NCBI GenBank assembly: GCA_030151885.1
Contig: JASLCG010000156.1
Location: 1-8,313 of the forward strand
Reading direction: 5' to 3'
DNA length: 8,313 bases
Source of the DNA: Bacteroides sp.
GTDB lineage: Bacteria; Bacteroidota; Bacteroidia; Bacteroidales; Bacteroidaceae
Shown: one piece after another, positions 1 through 6,615 of the stretch
Layout: every line of letters begins with the position of its first letter
Numbering within the stretch: position 1 is the stretch's first letter
Made by a program: the position numbers and the translations under genes
The notes under the pieces: model-generated
Seen by the model: only the letters and a program-made list of their open reading frames with translations
What the model was told of the DNA's origin: nothing
Database searches by the model: none

Positions 1-37
1 GCTTAGGCTGCGACACGAGTACTTTCTTGATTTTCAA
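1..37 (-). CDS. hemD: Uroporphyrinogen-III synthase HemD, N-terminal 12 codons only (runs off the left edge)
   Basis: Reading the minus strand from a TTG at 37-35 gives LKIKKVLVSQPK (initiator read as Met in vivo). As I recall it, this is the characteristic N-terminus of Bacteroidales HemD, with the first beta strand and the VSQPK turn. HemD closes and isomerises hydroxymethylbilane to uroporphyrinogen III in haem and tetrapyrrole synthesis. The TTG lies 4 bases after the stop of the DUF4271 gene, so the two are probably co-transcribed and translationally coupled. In Bacteroides, DUF4271 and hemD are commonly adjacent in this order, which supports the call (known context). No ATG or GTG start is visible in frame nearby. 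Only about 5% of the protein is visible, so the identity depends on this short motif plus gene order. Confidence 0.72.
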   Translation of the reverse strand, partial: MKIKKVLVSQPK

Positions 38-41
38 TGTT

Positions 42-743
42 CTAAATATTTATGGTTAAAACATTTATATAATTTATTATACAGCTGTATATCAAAATAC
101 ATGGTATAATTTCTAGGGCACAAAAGTACAAAATTAAAAGGATATGACCATATATATTTTTTGAAAAAAGTTTTATCCACTTATATAACATTATTATTTT
201 TACAATGATGACAAATGCTATTGATAGATAAATAATAATTTCGATTGGTGTTGTAGAAAAAATAACAAATAGAACAATAGGGTATAGTATTGGCCCTGAG
301 TAATAGATAATTGTGGCATATGATTCTAGCCAAATAGATGTTAATTGTTTTTCATCGAAAGTCCATCCTATGAAAGAATATACTATCCATTTTACTAATA
401 AATATACAATAGCTACAATTGTGGTAACCCCTATAATATATGCTGAAGAGTAGCTTTTAACTATTTCGCTATCGTAGGATACAGCTAGTATAAAAGCAAT
501 TACACCAACCATAATGCAGGTTTGTATGATAAGTAATAGTAAGCTACTAATTTCAGTATTTGTTTTAGTAGAAAAAGCACTTATATGGTTTTTATGACTT
601 TTAAAATTACTTCCTAGCTCTAATAAAAACTTTTTGTTTTGTGCTACTAGAAAGCAGCTTATTAAAAAACAAGACAGAACTATTATAGCTATTGTACTAT
701 CATATGCTGGTATGTAGGGTAAAGGAATTGCTTTAATGTTCAT
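42..743 (-). CDS. DUF4271 family multi-pass membrane protein
   Basis: A 233-residue, strongly hydrophobic protein with about six membrane segments, roughly at residues 16-34, 65-88, 97-121, 142-163, 166-190 and 200-227. The loop after the first segment (36-64) is charged and probably cytoplasmic. The C-terminal stretch LYFCALEIIPCILIY is the hallmark I associate with Bacteroidetes DUF4271 proteins, and the central WIVYSFIGWTFDEKQ segment also fits. No catalytic motif is visible and the function is unknown. The gene follows metK across a long palindromic terminator and directly precedes hemD, the usual Bacteroidales arrangement. A link to tetrapyrrole metabolism would be only guilt by association. 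The ATG start at 743 is the first plausible one, with no convincing Shine-Dalgarno sequence, which is normal in this phylum. Confidence 0.8.
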   Translation of the reverse strand: MNIKAIPLPYIPAYDSTIAIIVLSCFLISCFLVAQNKKFLLELGSNFKSHKNHISAFSTKTNTEISSLLLLIIQTCIMVGVIAFILAVSYDSEIVKSYSSAYIIGVTTIVAIVYLLVKWIVYSFIGWTFDEKQLTSIWLESYATIIYYSGPILYPIVLFVIFSTTPIEIIIYLSIAFVIIVKIIMLYKWIKLFSKNIYGHILLILYFCALEIIPCILIYSCIINYINVLTINI

Positions 744-795
744 ATAAACGGATAAAGAATGTTATTTGTTATTTAGCTGAGTATTGTACTTATAG

Positions 796-803
796 CAAAA
801 ATA
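796..803 (-). promoter_or_regulatory. Candidate -7 element (TATTTTTG) for the DUF4271-hemD unit
   Basis: The minus strand reads TATTTTTG, a full match to the Bacteroidetes -7 consensus TAnnTTTG. It lies between the metK terminator and the DUF4271 start, implying a 5' leader of roughly 45 nt. No TTG (-33) motif is seen at the expected distance upstream, so the call is weak; AT-rich DNA gives such matches by chance. Confidence 0.35.
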
Positions 804-838
804 AGGAATCTTTCTTTGTATATTGGCATAAGTCTAAA

Positions 839-896
839 TTTTCTAAATAAAAGAAGGGTACAAAGCTAGCTTTGTACCCTTCTTTTATTTAGAAAA
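839..896 (-). terminator. Perfect 58-bp palindrome, rho-independent terminator of metK (shape is bidirectional)
   Basis: Every base from 839 to 867 pairs with its partner from 868 to 896, giving two 29-nt arms with no mismatch and no spacer. The GC-richer core is GAAGGGTACAAAG with its complement, and the central AGCTAGCT would open to form the loop. The outer parts are T- and A-rich, so on the minus strand the core stem is followed by CTTTTATTT, a serviceable U-rich tail. It starts about 20 nt after the metK stop and precedes the next gene, as expected for the end of the metK transcript. Because of its symmetry it could terminate transcription in either direction. Confidence 0.85.
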
Positions 897-915
897 ACTA
901 TTATAACTATTTATA

Positions 916-2208
916 TTATAGCTTAAAAGCTTCTTTTATTTTATCTACATAGTCTAGCTTTTCCCAAGTAAATAACTCCACTTCTATATTGATAGAATCT
1001 TGGTATCTAGACTCAAAGTGTTTTTGAATTACTTTAGGTTCTCTGCCCATATGCCCATATGCAGCGGTCTCACGATAAATAGGATTTCTTAACTTTAGTC
1101 TATCTTCGATAGCCTTTGGTCTAAGATCAAATATTTCGTTTATTTTGTCTGCTATTTGCTTATCAGTCATCTTCACATTTGCATGTCCATAGGTGTTGAC
1201 ATATATGTTAATTGGCTCCGCTACACCAATAGCATAAGATACTTGAACTAACATTTCGTTAGCTACACCTGCAGCAACCATGTTTTTAGCAATATGTCTT
1301 GTAGCATATGCAGCACTTCTATCCACCTTACTTGGGTCTTTTCCAGAAAAAGCTCCACCACCATGGCCTCCTTTTCCTCCATAGGTATCAACAATTATCT
1401 TTCTTCCAGTTAGGCCAGTATCACCGTGTGGACCACCAATAACGAACTTACCAGTTGGATTAACGTGATAGATTATTTTATCATTGAAAAGCTTTAAAAC
1501 TTCTTCGTTATTAATATTATTAATGACTCTTGGCATTAAAATAGTAATAACATCTTCTTTAATTTTTGCAAGCATCTCTTCATCAGCTTTAAGCTGTGAC
1601 TGTACATCGGTACTTGATGCCTGAATAAAGTCATCATGCTGTGTAGAAACAACAATGGTATCTATACGTACAGGTTTATTATCATCATTATATTCAATAG
1701 TTACTTGGCTTTTAGAGTCTGGACGTAAGTAAGTCATTACTTCTCCCTCTTTTCTAATTTTTGCAAGCTCTATAAGAATTTTATGAGATAAGTCTAACGA
1801 TAATGGCATGTAACTATCTGTTTCATTAGTTGCATACCCAAACATCATACCTTGATCTCCTGCACCTTGTTCCATTGGGTTTTCTCGCTCAACGCCTCTA
1901 TTAATATCGGCGCTTTGTTCGTGAATTGCAGAAAACACTCCACAAGAGTTGCTTTCAAACATATATTCACCTTTAGTATAGCCAATTTCTTTTATCGTTT
2001 TGCGAGCTACTTCTTGTAGGTCAACATAAGCTTTGGATTTCACTTCTCCAGCTAGTACTACTTGTCCTGTAGTAACTAATGTTTCGCAAGCTACTTTAGA
2101 ACTTGGGTCATATGCCAATAATTCATCAAGTATAGCATCCGATATTTGATCGGCTACTTTATCGGGGTGTCCTTCAGACACGGATTCGGATGTGAATAAA
2201 TATCCCAT
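916..2208 (-). CDS. metK: S-adenosylmethionine synthetase
   Basis: MetK joins L-methionine to the adenosyl group of ATP, releasing phosphate and pyrophosphate, to make S-adenosylmethionine in the cytoplasm. The 430-residue protein carries the family hallmarks: GHPDK at 13-17 (ATP site), the substrate-binding segment [12 protein letters not shown] at 115-126, the [13 protein letters not shown] stretch at 258-270, and the glycine-rich phosphate-binding loop [19 protein letters not shown] at 283-301. The length fits Bacteroidetes MetK, which is longer than the roughly 384-residue E. coli enzyme. The ATG at 2208 gives the standard N-terminus ([16 protein letters not shown]). It is a single-gene unit with its own promoter, a SAM-II-like leader and a strong terminator. 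The leader suggests feedback by the enzyme's own product. No key residue seems missing. Confidence 0.98.
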   Translation of the reverse strand: MGYLFTSESVSEGHPDKVADQISDAILDELLAYDPSSKVACETLVTTGQVVLAGEVKSKAYVDLQEVARKTIKEIGYTKGEYMFESNSCGVFSAIHEQSADINRGVERENPMEQGAGDQGMMFGYATNETDSYMPLSLDLSHKILIELAKIRKEGEVMTYLRPDSKSQVTIEYNDDNKPVRIDTIVVSTQHDDFIQASSTDVQSQLKADEEMLAKIKEDVITILMPRVINNINNEEVLKLFNDKIIYHVNPTGKFVIGGPHGDTGLTGRKIIVDTYGGKGGHGGGAFSGKDPSKVDRSAAYATRHIAKNMVAAGVANEMLVQVSYAIGVAEPINIYVNTYGHANVKMTDKQIADKINEIFDLRPKAIEDRLKLRNPIYRETAAYGHMGREPKVIQKHFESRYQDSINIEVELFTWEKLDYVDKIKEAFKL

Positions 2209-2285
2209 TGAATTTATTTTATAGATTAATAAATTTATCGGTGGAATAAAATTGGGAAGAGTTGCATAAATAACAGAAAGGAATG

Positions 2286-2335
2286 TTGATTTAGCATTTT
2301 TTTCCGTGGTTGCAAGCTACTCAAATCTTTCCACA
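2286..2335 (-). ncRNA. SAM-II riboswitch in the metK leader
   Basis: The minus-strand leader folds like the SAM-II H-type pseudoknot. The P1 5' strand UGUGG (2335-2331) pairs with CCACG (2309-2305), including one U-G pair. The intervening loop contains GAUUUGAGUAGCUUGCAA (2327-2310); as I remember it, the structurally characterised SAM-II RNA has GAUUUAACCGUAUUGCAA here, the same length with the same GAUUU and UUGCAA ends. After P1 come an A-rich run and AAUGCUAAA (2298-2290), matching the conserved GCUAAA of SAM-II. Loop UAGC (2319-2316) can pair with GCUA (2295-2292) to make the pseudoknot, possibly extended by UUGA (2324-2321) with UCAA (2289-2286). Its position between a promoter element and metK fits SAM feedback control. 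SAM-II is known from Proteobacteria and Bacteroidetes upstream of methionine genes. No covariance search was run. Confidence 0.8.
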
Positions 2336-2349
2336 TATTTAATTTGAAG

Positions 2350-2357
2350 CAAAAGTA
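2350..2357 (-). promoter_or_regulatory. metK promoter, -7 element TACTTTTG
   Basis: The minus strand reads TACTTTTG, a full match to the Bacteroidetes TAnnTTTG -7 consensus. Transcription would start near 2344, about ten bases before the SAM-II fold and about 135 nt before the metK ATG, which makes the riboswitch the first structured element of the transcript. The element lies 33 bases after the folK stop. A clear TTG -33 motif is not seen in the T-rich stretch upstream, so position and the -7 match carry the call. Confidence 0.6.
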
Positions 2358-2390
2358 CAGTAATTCTTTAAATAAAAGAAGTAGTAGGCT

Positions 2391-2879
2391 CTATTTTAAC
2401 TTATCTAAAGCATGTTTGTCTTTTATATAACTAGCTAGCTCCTTTTTAGTTACCGGATGTAGTAAATCCTTATCTATATCTGATAATGGAACCAATACAA
2501 AGTCTCTATTTAAAAGTTGTTTGTGTGGTATTATTAAGTCATTTGACTCATCAACTATTAGTTCTCTATTATATAGTAATATATCAATATCAATGAGTCG
2601 ATCTTTGTATATCCCTGTTATGCTCTTTTGTGTTCTTCCTATTTCTAGTTCTATACTTTGTGTTATCTGTAATAGCTGTAAAGGAGTTAGCGTTGTAGAA
2701 ACTTTTACGGCGGCATTCACAAACATATTTTCGGATTCAAAACCCCATGGTTTTGAACGATATAGAGCAGATAGGGTAATTATTTCCCCTATCTGCTCTG
2801 ATATTAGCTTAACAGCTTGATGTATGTTATCTTTCTTATTTCCAAGATTAGTACCTAATCCTAAATATACTATAGACAT
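2391..2879 (-). CDS. folK: 2-amino-4-hydroxy-6-hydroxymethyldihydropteridine pyrophosphokinase
   Basis: FolK (HPPK) transfers pyrophosphate from ATP to 6-hydroxymethyl-7,8-dihydropterin, the step before dihydropteroate synthase in folate synthesis. The 162-residue protein is family-sized and complete. Visible motifs are the N-terminal LGLGTNLGNK (6-15), KPWGFES (43-49), the ELEIGR helix (77-82), and the HPPK signature KDRLIDIDILLY (92-103), whose two aspartates at 97 and 99 bind the magnesium ions. IPH (117-119) and RDFVLVPL (125-132) follow. It starts 8 nt after the queA stop and is the last gene of the long operon. I see no convincing terminator after it, so read-through into the metK leader is possible. 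Confidence 0.95.
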   Translation of the reverse strand: MSIVYLGLGTNLGNKKDNIHQAVKLISEQIGEIITLSALYRSKPWGFESENMFVNAAVKVSTTLTPLQLLQITQSIELEIGRTQKSITGIYKDRLIDIDILLYNRELIVDESNDLIIPHKQLLNRDFVLVPLSDIDKDLLHPVTKKELASYIKDKHALDKLK

Positions 2880-2887
2880 TTATTATA

Positions 2888-3943
2888 TTATTCGATAATT
2901 AGCATTGCGTCTCCATAAGGACCAAATTGATAATCTTTTTCTAATGCTACTTGATAAGCATCCATTATTAGGTCATATCCACCATAAGCAGCTACTAGCA
3001 TTAATTGAGTAGAGAATGGCATATGGAAATTCGACACCATACTATTAGCTACATGGAAATCGTATGGAGGGAAGATAAACTTATTTGTCCAGCCACTAAA
3101 ATCTTTTAGATGGCCATCTGTTGTAACAGTACTTTCCATAGCTCTAATAACAGTTGTACCGATAGCACAAATGTTTTTGCGGTTATCTTTAGCCTTATTT
3201 ACTTGTTCTGCAGCTTCTTGATTAACCATAAATTGCTCCGAATCTACCTTATGTTTAGTTAAATCCTCAACATCGATTTCTCTGAAGTTACCTAATCCTG
3301 CGTGTAATGTAACAAAGGCTCTTTCAATACCTTTTATTTCCATTCTCTTCATAAGCTCTCTACTGAAGTGTAAACCAGCCGATGGAGCTGTTACTGCACC
3401 CTCTTCAGCAGCAAATATTGACTGAAATCTTTCTGCATCATCCTCCTCAACTTCTCTATCAATAATCATATCAGGAAGGGGAGTTTCACCTAGAGCATAA
3501 AGAGCTTTTTTAAACTCATCATGTTCACCGTCATATAAAAATCTTAATGTTCTTCCTCTTGAAGTAGTATTATCAATAACCTCAGCAACCATTGACTCAT
3601 CTTCTCCAAAATATAGCTTATTGCCTATACGAATTTTACGTGCAGGATCTACTAATACATCCCATAGTCTTTGTTCTTCATTAAGCTCTCTTAATAGGAA
3701 CACTTCAATTCTAGCACCAGTTTTTTCTTTATTACCATACAAACGAGCAGGAAATACTTTTGTATTATTAAAAACAAAAATATCCTTATTGTCAAAGTAC
3801 TCTAATATATCTTTAAAAATACGGTGTTCAATCTCTCCTGTGCTTTTATGTATAACCATTAATTTAGATTCGTCTCTAAACTTAGCTGGATGTAAAGCTA
3901 TTCTCTCTTTTGGGAGATTAAATTTAAATTGTGATAATTTCAT
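2888..3943 (-). CDS. queA: S-adenosylmethionine:tRNA ribosyltransferase-isomerase
   Basis: QueA transfers and isomerises the ribosyl part of S-adenosylmethionine onto preQ1 at tRNA position 34, making epoxyqueuosine in GUN-anticodon tRNAs. The 351-residue product is full length. Recognisable stretches are [13 protein letters not shown] (58-70), [18 protein letters not shown] (93-110), [14 protein letters not shown] (185-198), [10 protein letters not shown] (211-220), GTTVIRAME (262-270), [15 protein letters not shown] (305-319) and YGDAMLI (343-349). The sequence is very close to what I recall of Bacteroides QueA. It follows truB after a 20-nt gap and precedes folK by 8 nt. The enzyme uses SAM unconventionally, as a ribosyl rather than a methyl donor, so it draws on the MetK product made by the next transcription unit. 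Confidence 0.98.
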   Translation of the reverse strand: MKLSQFKFNLPKERIALHPAKFRDESKLMVIHKSTGEIEHRIFKDILEYFDNKDIFVFNNTKVFPARLYGNKEKTGARIEVFLLRELNEEQRLWDVLVDPARKIRIGNKLYFGEDESMVAEVIDNTTSRGRTLRFLYDGEHDEFKKALYALGETPLPDMIIDREVEEDDAERFQSIFAAEEGAVTAPSAGLHFSRELMKRMEIKGIERAFVTLHAGLGNFREIDVEDLTKHKVDSEQFMVNQEAAEQVNKAKDNRKNICAIGTTVIRAMESTVTTDGHLKDFSGWTNKFIFPPYDFHVANSMVSNFHMPFSTQLMLVAAYGGYDLIMDAYQVALEKDYQFGPYGDAMLIIE

Positions 3944-3963
3944 GCCTATATATATTAATTTAT

Positions 3964-4668
3964 TTAATCAATACTAGTTTCAATATTTTGTTGTTCAATC
4001 CACTCATCAAACACTTTAGGGTCTAGACAGTCATCTAGTGTAATGTCTCCAACTCTCGTTCTTTCAAGGGCAATTAAATGTGCTCCACTATTAAGAGCTT
4101 CACCAATATCTCTTGCTAAAGCTCTTATATATGTTCCTTTACTACATACCACTCTAATTTTAATTATAGGTAATGAGTATTCTAGTAGTTCAATTTCATC
4201 TATAACAAGAATCTTAGGTTTTAAGTTGACACTTTCACCGTTTCTTGCTAACTCATATGCTCTTTTACCATTCACTTTACAAGCAGAATAAGCTGGTGGT
4301 ATTTGGTGGATTTCTCCTAAAAAACGATTAAGAGTCTGTTTTACTAACTCTTCTGTTATATGTTCAGTAGGGTAGGTTTGGTCTATCTCATGCTCTAAGT
4401 CAAAAGATGGAGTAGTAGCACCTACTTTTAAGGTAGCAATATACTCTTTTGTTTGGTACTGAAAACTTTCAATTAACTTGGTAGATTTACCAGTACATAT
4501 TATCATTACTCCAGTTGCAAGAGGATCTAATGTACCTGCATGCCCAACTTTTATTTTTTTTTCATTAATTTTCCTTCTTATAGCACCTCTTACTCTAGAT
4601 ACTAAATAGAAAGAAGTCCACTCCAGTGGCTTATTGAAGAATAATACCTCTCCTTTTTTAAAATTCAT
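3964..4668 (-). CDS. truB: tRNA pseudouridine(55) synthase
   Basis: TruB converts U55 in the T-loop of tRNAs to pseudouridine. I choose the ATG at 4668, one base past the uppP stop (TAG-A-ATG), giving a 234-residue protein beginning [20 protein letters not shown], which matches the usual Bacteroidetes N-terminus. An upstream in-frame ATG at 4695 would add nine residues inside uppP and is less likely. The catalytic aspartate is D48 in [35 protein letters not shown] carries the conserved active-site tyrosine, and [15 protein letters not shown] carries the conserved arginine. A longer C-terminal PUA domain is not evident, as in other Bacteroidetes TruB proteins. It is probably translationally coupled to uppP. 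Confidence 0.96.
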   Translation of the reverse strand: MNFKKGEVLFFNKPLEWTSFYLVSRVRGAIRRKINEKKIKVGHAGTLDPLATGVMIICTGKSTKLIESFQYQTKEYIATLKVGATTPSFDLEHEIDQTYPTEHITEELVKQTLNRFLGEIHQIPPAYSACKVNGKRAYELARNGESVNLKPKILVIDEIELLEYSLPIIKIRVVCSKGTYIRALARDIGEALNSGAHLIALERTRVGDITLDDCLDPKVFDEWIEQQNIETSID

Positions 4669-4669
4669 T

Positions 4670-5560
4670 CTATGCAATTTCAAGATTATAACCAAGTAGT
4701 GACATAATGAGAATACCTAGGCCTACAACTATTCTGTAGTATCCAAAAGCTTTAAACCCATACTTAGTTATATAATTTATAAAGAATTTAATAGCTAACA
4801 TTCCTACAATAAAAGCTATTAAGTTACCTACAATTAAGGTAGTCATATTATTAGCAATCAGCTCTATTCCTCCTCCTTGATAGAGTTTTAGCAACTTGTA
4901 ACAAGTAGCAGCAAACATAGTAGGTACAGCTAGGAAAAAAGAAAACTCTGCAGCATGCTTTCTAGATAGCTTTTGAGCCATACCTCCCATTATAGTTGCC
5001 ATAGATCTAGATACTCCAGGGATCATAGCAATGCATTGATATAAACCTACTTTTACAGCTTTCTTATTGGTGATTTCTGTGTCTTGTGTTTGATTTTTAA
5101 AAATTCTATCAGATAAAACCATAAATATACCACCCAACACAAGCATTGTAGCTACGACGTTTACACTTTCAAGAAGGGCGTCAATATGCTTATTTAATAA
5201 CAATCCAAAAAATGCCGCCGGTAGGAACCCTAGAAATAGCTTCCAATAAAAGTCGTATTTATGGATTAGTCTTTTGGTATACATTATAGCTTTTTGTGTG
5301 AATGTTAACTTATTAACAAGCTTTTTATCTATAGGTTCAGATTTATTTACTTGAAAGAAACGCTTCCAATATAAACACACAACGGAAAGAATAGCACCAA
5401 ACTGTATAATCACAATAAAAGCCTTCATAAATTCGGTACTCTCTATGCCAAGTAAGCCTTGCGTTATAATCATATGTCCTGTAGAAGAAACGGGTAAAAA
5501 CTCAGTTAACCCTTCTACAATGGCTAATATGAGTGTTTGTACAAAATTTAACTCTTCCAT
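4670..5560 (-). CDS. uppP: Undecaprenyl-diphosphate phosphatase
   Basis: UppP (BacA) is an integral membrane phosphatase that converts undecaprenyl diphosphate to undecaprenyl phosphate, recycling the lipid carrier for peptidoglycan and other surface polymers. The 296-residue protein has the first active-site motif EGLTEFLPVSSTGH at 16-29 and the second, PGVSRSMATIMGG, at 181-193 with R185; the Met in place of the Gly of the usual SRSGAT is, to my knowledge, normal in Bacteroidetes. About eight hydrophobic segments are visible. Residues 71-102 form a polar, lysine-rich loop that makes the protein longer than the roughly 265 residues I expect. Its ATG overlaps the DUF3098 stop by one base (TAATG), so the two are probably coupled. 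Confidence 0.97.
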   Translation of the reverse strand: MEELNFVQTLILAIVEGLTEFLPVSSTGHMIITQGLLGIESTEFMKAFIVIIQFGAILSVVCLYWKRFFQVNKSEPIDKKLVNKLTFTQKAIMYTKRLIHKYDFYWKLFLGFLPAAFFGLLLNKHIDALLESVNVVATMLVLGGIFMVLSDRIFKNQTQDTEITNKKAVKVGLYQCIAMIPGVSRSMATIMGGMAQKLSRKHAAEFSFFLAVPTMFAATCYKLLKLYQGGGIELIANNMTTLIVGNLIAFIVGMLAIKFFINYITKYGFKAFGYYRIVVGLGILIMSLLGYNLEIA

Positions 5561-5802
5561 TATTTATCTCTTTTACCTTTGTACATTATAGCAAATATTA
5601 AAAATATAAATCCCAAAAATGAGAGAACTGGGGCAACAGTAATCCTTCTTACACTAAAAATATCTTCTTCGAAGTGAGTTTCGGTTGTTCCTGGCCCAAT
5701 CATTAAGGCAAAGCCTAATACAATAATTAATAAGCCAGTAATTAATAAGACATAGTTAGTCTTTGTAAATGCAAATCCATTCTGGACTTTATCTTTTTTC
5801 AT
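5560..5802 (-). CDS. DUF3098 family small membrane protein
   Basis: An 80-residue protein with a short basic N-terminus, a membrane segment at about 17-37, a loop containing GPGTTETHFEEDIFSVRRITVAP (about 41-63), a second membrane segment at about 57-74 and a basic tail. The GPGTTETHF...DIFSVRRI pattern is the signature I recall for Bacteroidetes DUF3098 proteins, which sit between ftsX and uppP throughout the order. Two membrane segments with both charged ends probably in the cytoplasm are inferred. The function is unknown. The constant position suggests a role tied to FtsX or to lipid-carrier recycling, but this is guilt by association. It starts 3 nt after the ftsX stop and overlaps uppP by one base. 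Confidence 0.88.
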   Translation of the reverse strand: MKKDKVQNGFAFTKTNYVLLITGLLIIVLGFALMIGPGTTETHFEEDIFSVRRITVAPVLSFLGFIFLIFAIMYKGKRDK

Positions 5803-5805
5803 AAT

Positions 5806-6615
5806 TCAATAATGTTTAGTTTTATATTTTAGAATTCTCCATAAAATGATTCTGGCAAAAGTCATTATTGATATAATTCCAAAAAAAATTGTTACAGAGG
5901 TAATTATATATGTTTTTTCTAGTGAAATAACTTCTATCAACGTAGGATCACTTTGTACAGAAATATAATAAATTATACTACATATAATCATAGCGATTAA
6001 ACCAGAGATAAGAGAACTCCAGAAGTACTGAAATAAAATAGGTTCACTGATATAATTGTTTGTAGCTCCTACAAGTTGCATATTTTGTAATAGATTTTTT
6101 TTACTTGTTAATGATACTCTAATTACTATATAAAAAACCAATAGTATAAATACAGTGCAAGTTATAAAAATGACTCTTGCTAATTTGCTGAAAAAAGGAA
6201 CTCCTTTATCAATTAATTTGTCTACAATTACTGTTGTATGTATTGAATGTACTCCTGATATGTTTTTTATTTTTTTATGTAAATTCTTACCATGTATTTC
6301 GGGGTAATATGGTTGCTCGTACTTGATATAATATTTAATGTTATTATTCTCTGTATCTAGTATACAACTCTTTATATAACTAGTATTTTGTAGTATCTCT
6401 AATATTTTTGTTTCATTCTCTTCAGAGATATCACTATCTAGGCATATCTCAATAGGAACTCGCTCAATAAAGAAAGAGCCAATTTTAGCTGACGAGATTA
6501 ACAGGCTAAAGGTGGTGGCAAATAGGAATAGAGCAATAATCATACTTAAGTACGACAATATTGAATGTGAGCTCCATCGCTTAAAACTATATGTAGATTT
6601 TTTCTTGTTTTCCAC
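5806..6615 (-). CDS. ftsX: Cell division protein FtsX (ABC-type permease subunit)
   Basis: FtsX is the membrane half of the FtsEX complex, which uses ATP hydrolysis by FtsE to control peptidoglycan hydrolases at the septum. The 269-residue protein has the family layout: a cytoplasmic N-terminus, TM1 at about 20-42, an extracytoplasmic domain of about 100 residues, and TM2-TM4 at about 145-168, 195-219 and 235-257. The most recognisable stretch is NMQLVGATNNYISEPILFQ (178-196), the FtsX/MacB-type motif after TM2. The extracytoplasmic domain is divergent, and the protein is about 20 residues shorter than the Bacteroides homologues I recall. The start is a GTG at 6615 overlapping the methyltransferase stop (TAGTG). 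No ftsE lies beside it; in this phylum ftsE is usually elsewhere. Gene order supports the call more strongly than sequence identity. Confidence 0.85.
   Translation of the reverse strand: MENKKKSTYSFKRWSSHSILSYLSMIIALFLFATTFSLLISSAKIGSFFIERVPIEICLDSDISEENETKILEILQNTSYIKSCILDTENNNIKYYIKYEQPYYPEIHGKNLHKKIKNISGVHSIHTTVIVDKLIDKGVPFFSKLARVIFITCTVFILLVFYIVIRVSLTSKKNLLQNMQLVGATNNYISEPILFQYFWSSLISGLIAMIICSIIYYISVQSDPTLIEVISLEKTYIITSVTIFFGIISIMTFARIILWRILKYKTKHY

Noticed and set aside
2364..2381. Hairpin TTCTTT/AAAGAA as a folK terminator, including a 13-base string (CTTCTTTTATTTA) also found in the metK palindrome
   Set aside because: The stem is only 6 AT-rich pairs with a 5-nt loop and no GC core. 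The shared string is low-complexity and may be chance, and it overlaps the region where the metK -33 element should lie.
2521..2820. Plus-strand 99-codon open frame opposite folK
   Set aside because: It lies entirely within folK, which has full HPPK motifs; the plus-strand translation is serine- and isoleucine-rich with no recognisable domain, as expected for an antisense shadow.
3621..4291. Plus-strand open frames opposite queA and truB
   Set aside because: Both sit antisense to genes with complete family motifs and have low-complexity translations with no start context of their own.
4669..4695. Upstream ATG at 4695 as the truB start
   Set aside because: It would add MVIILKLHR, which overlaps uppP and does not resemble TruB N-termini; the ATG at 4668 gives the usual start.
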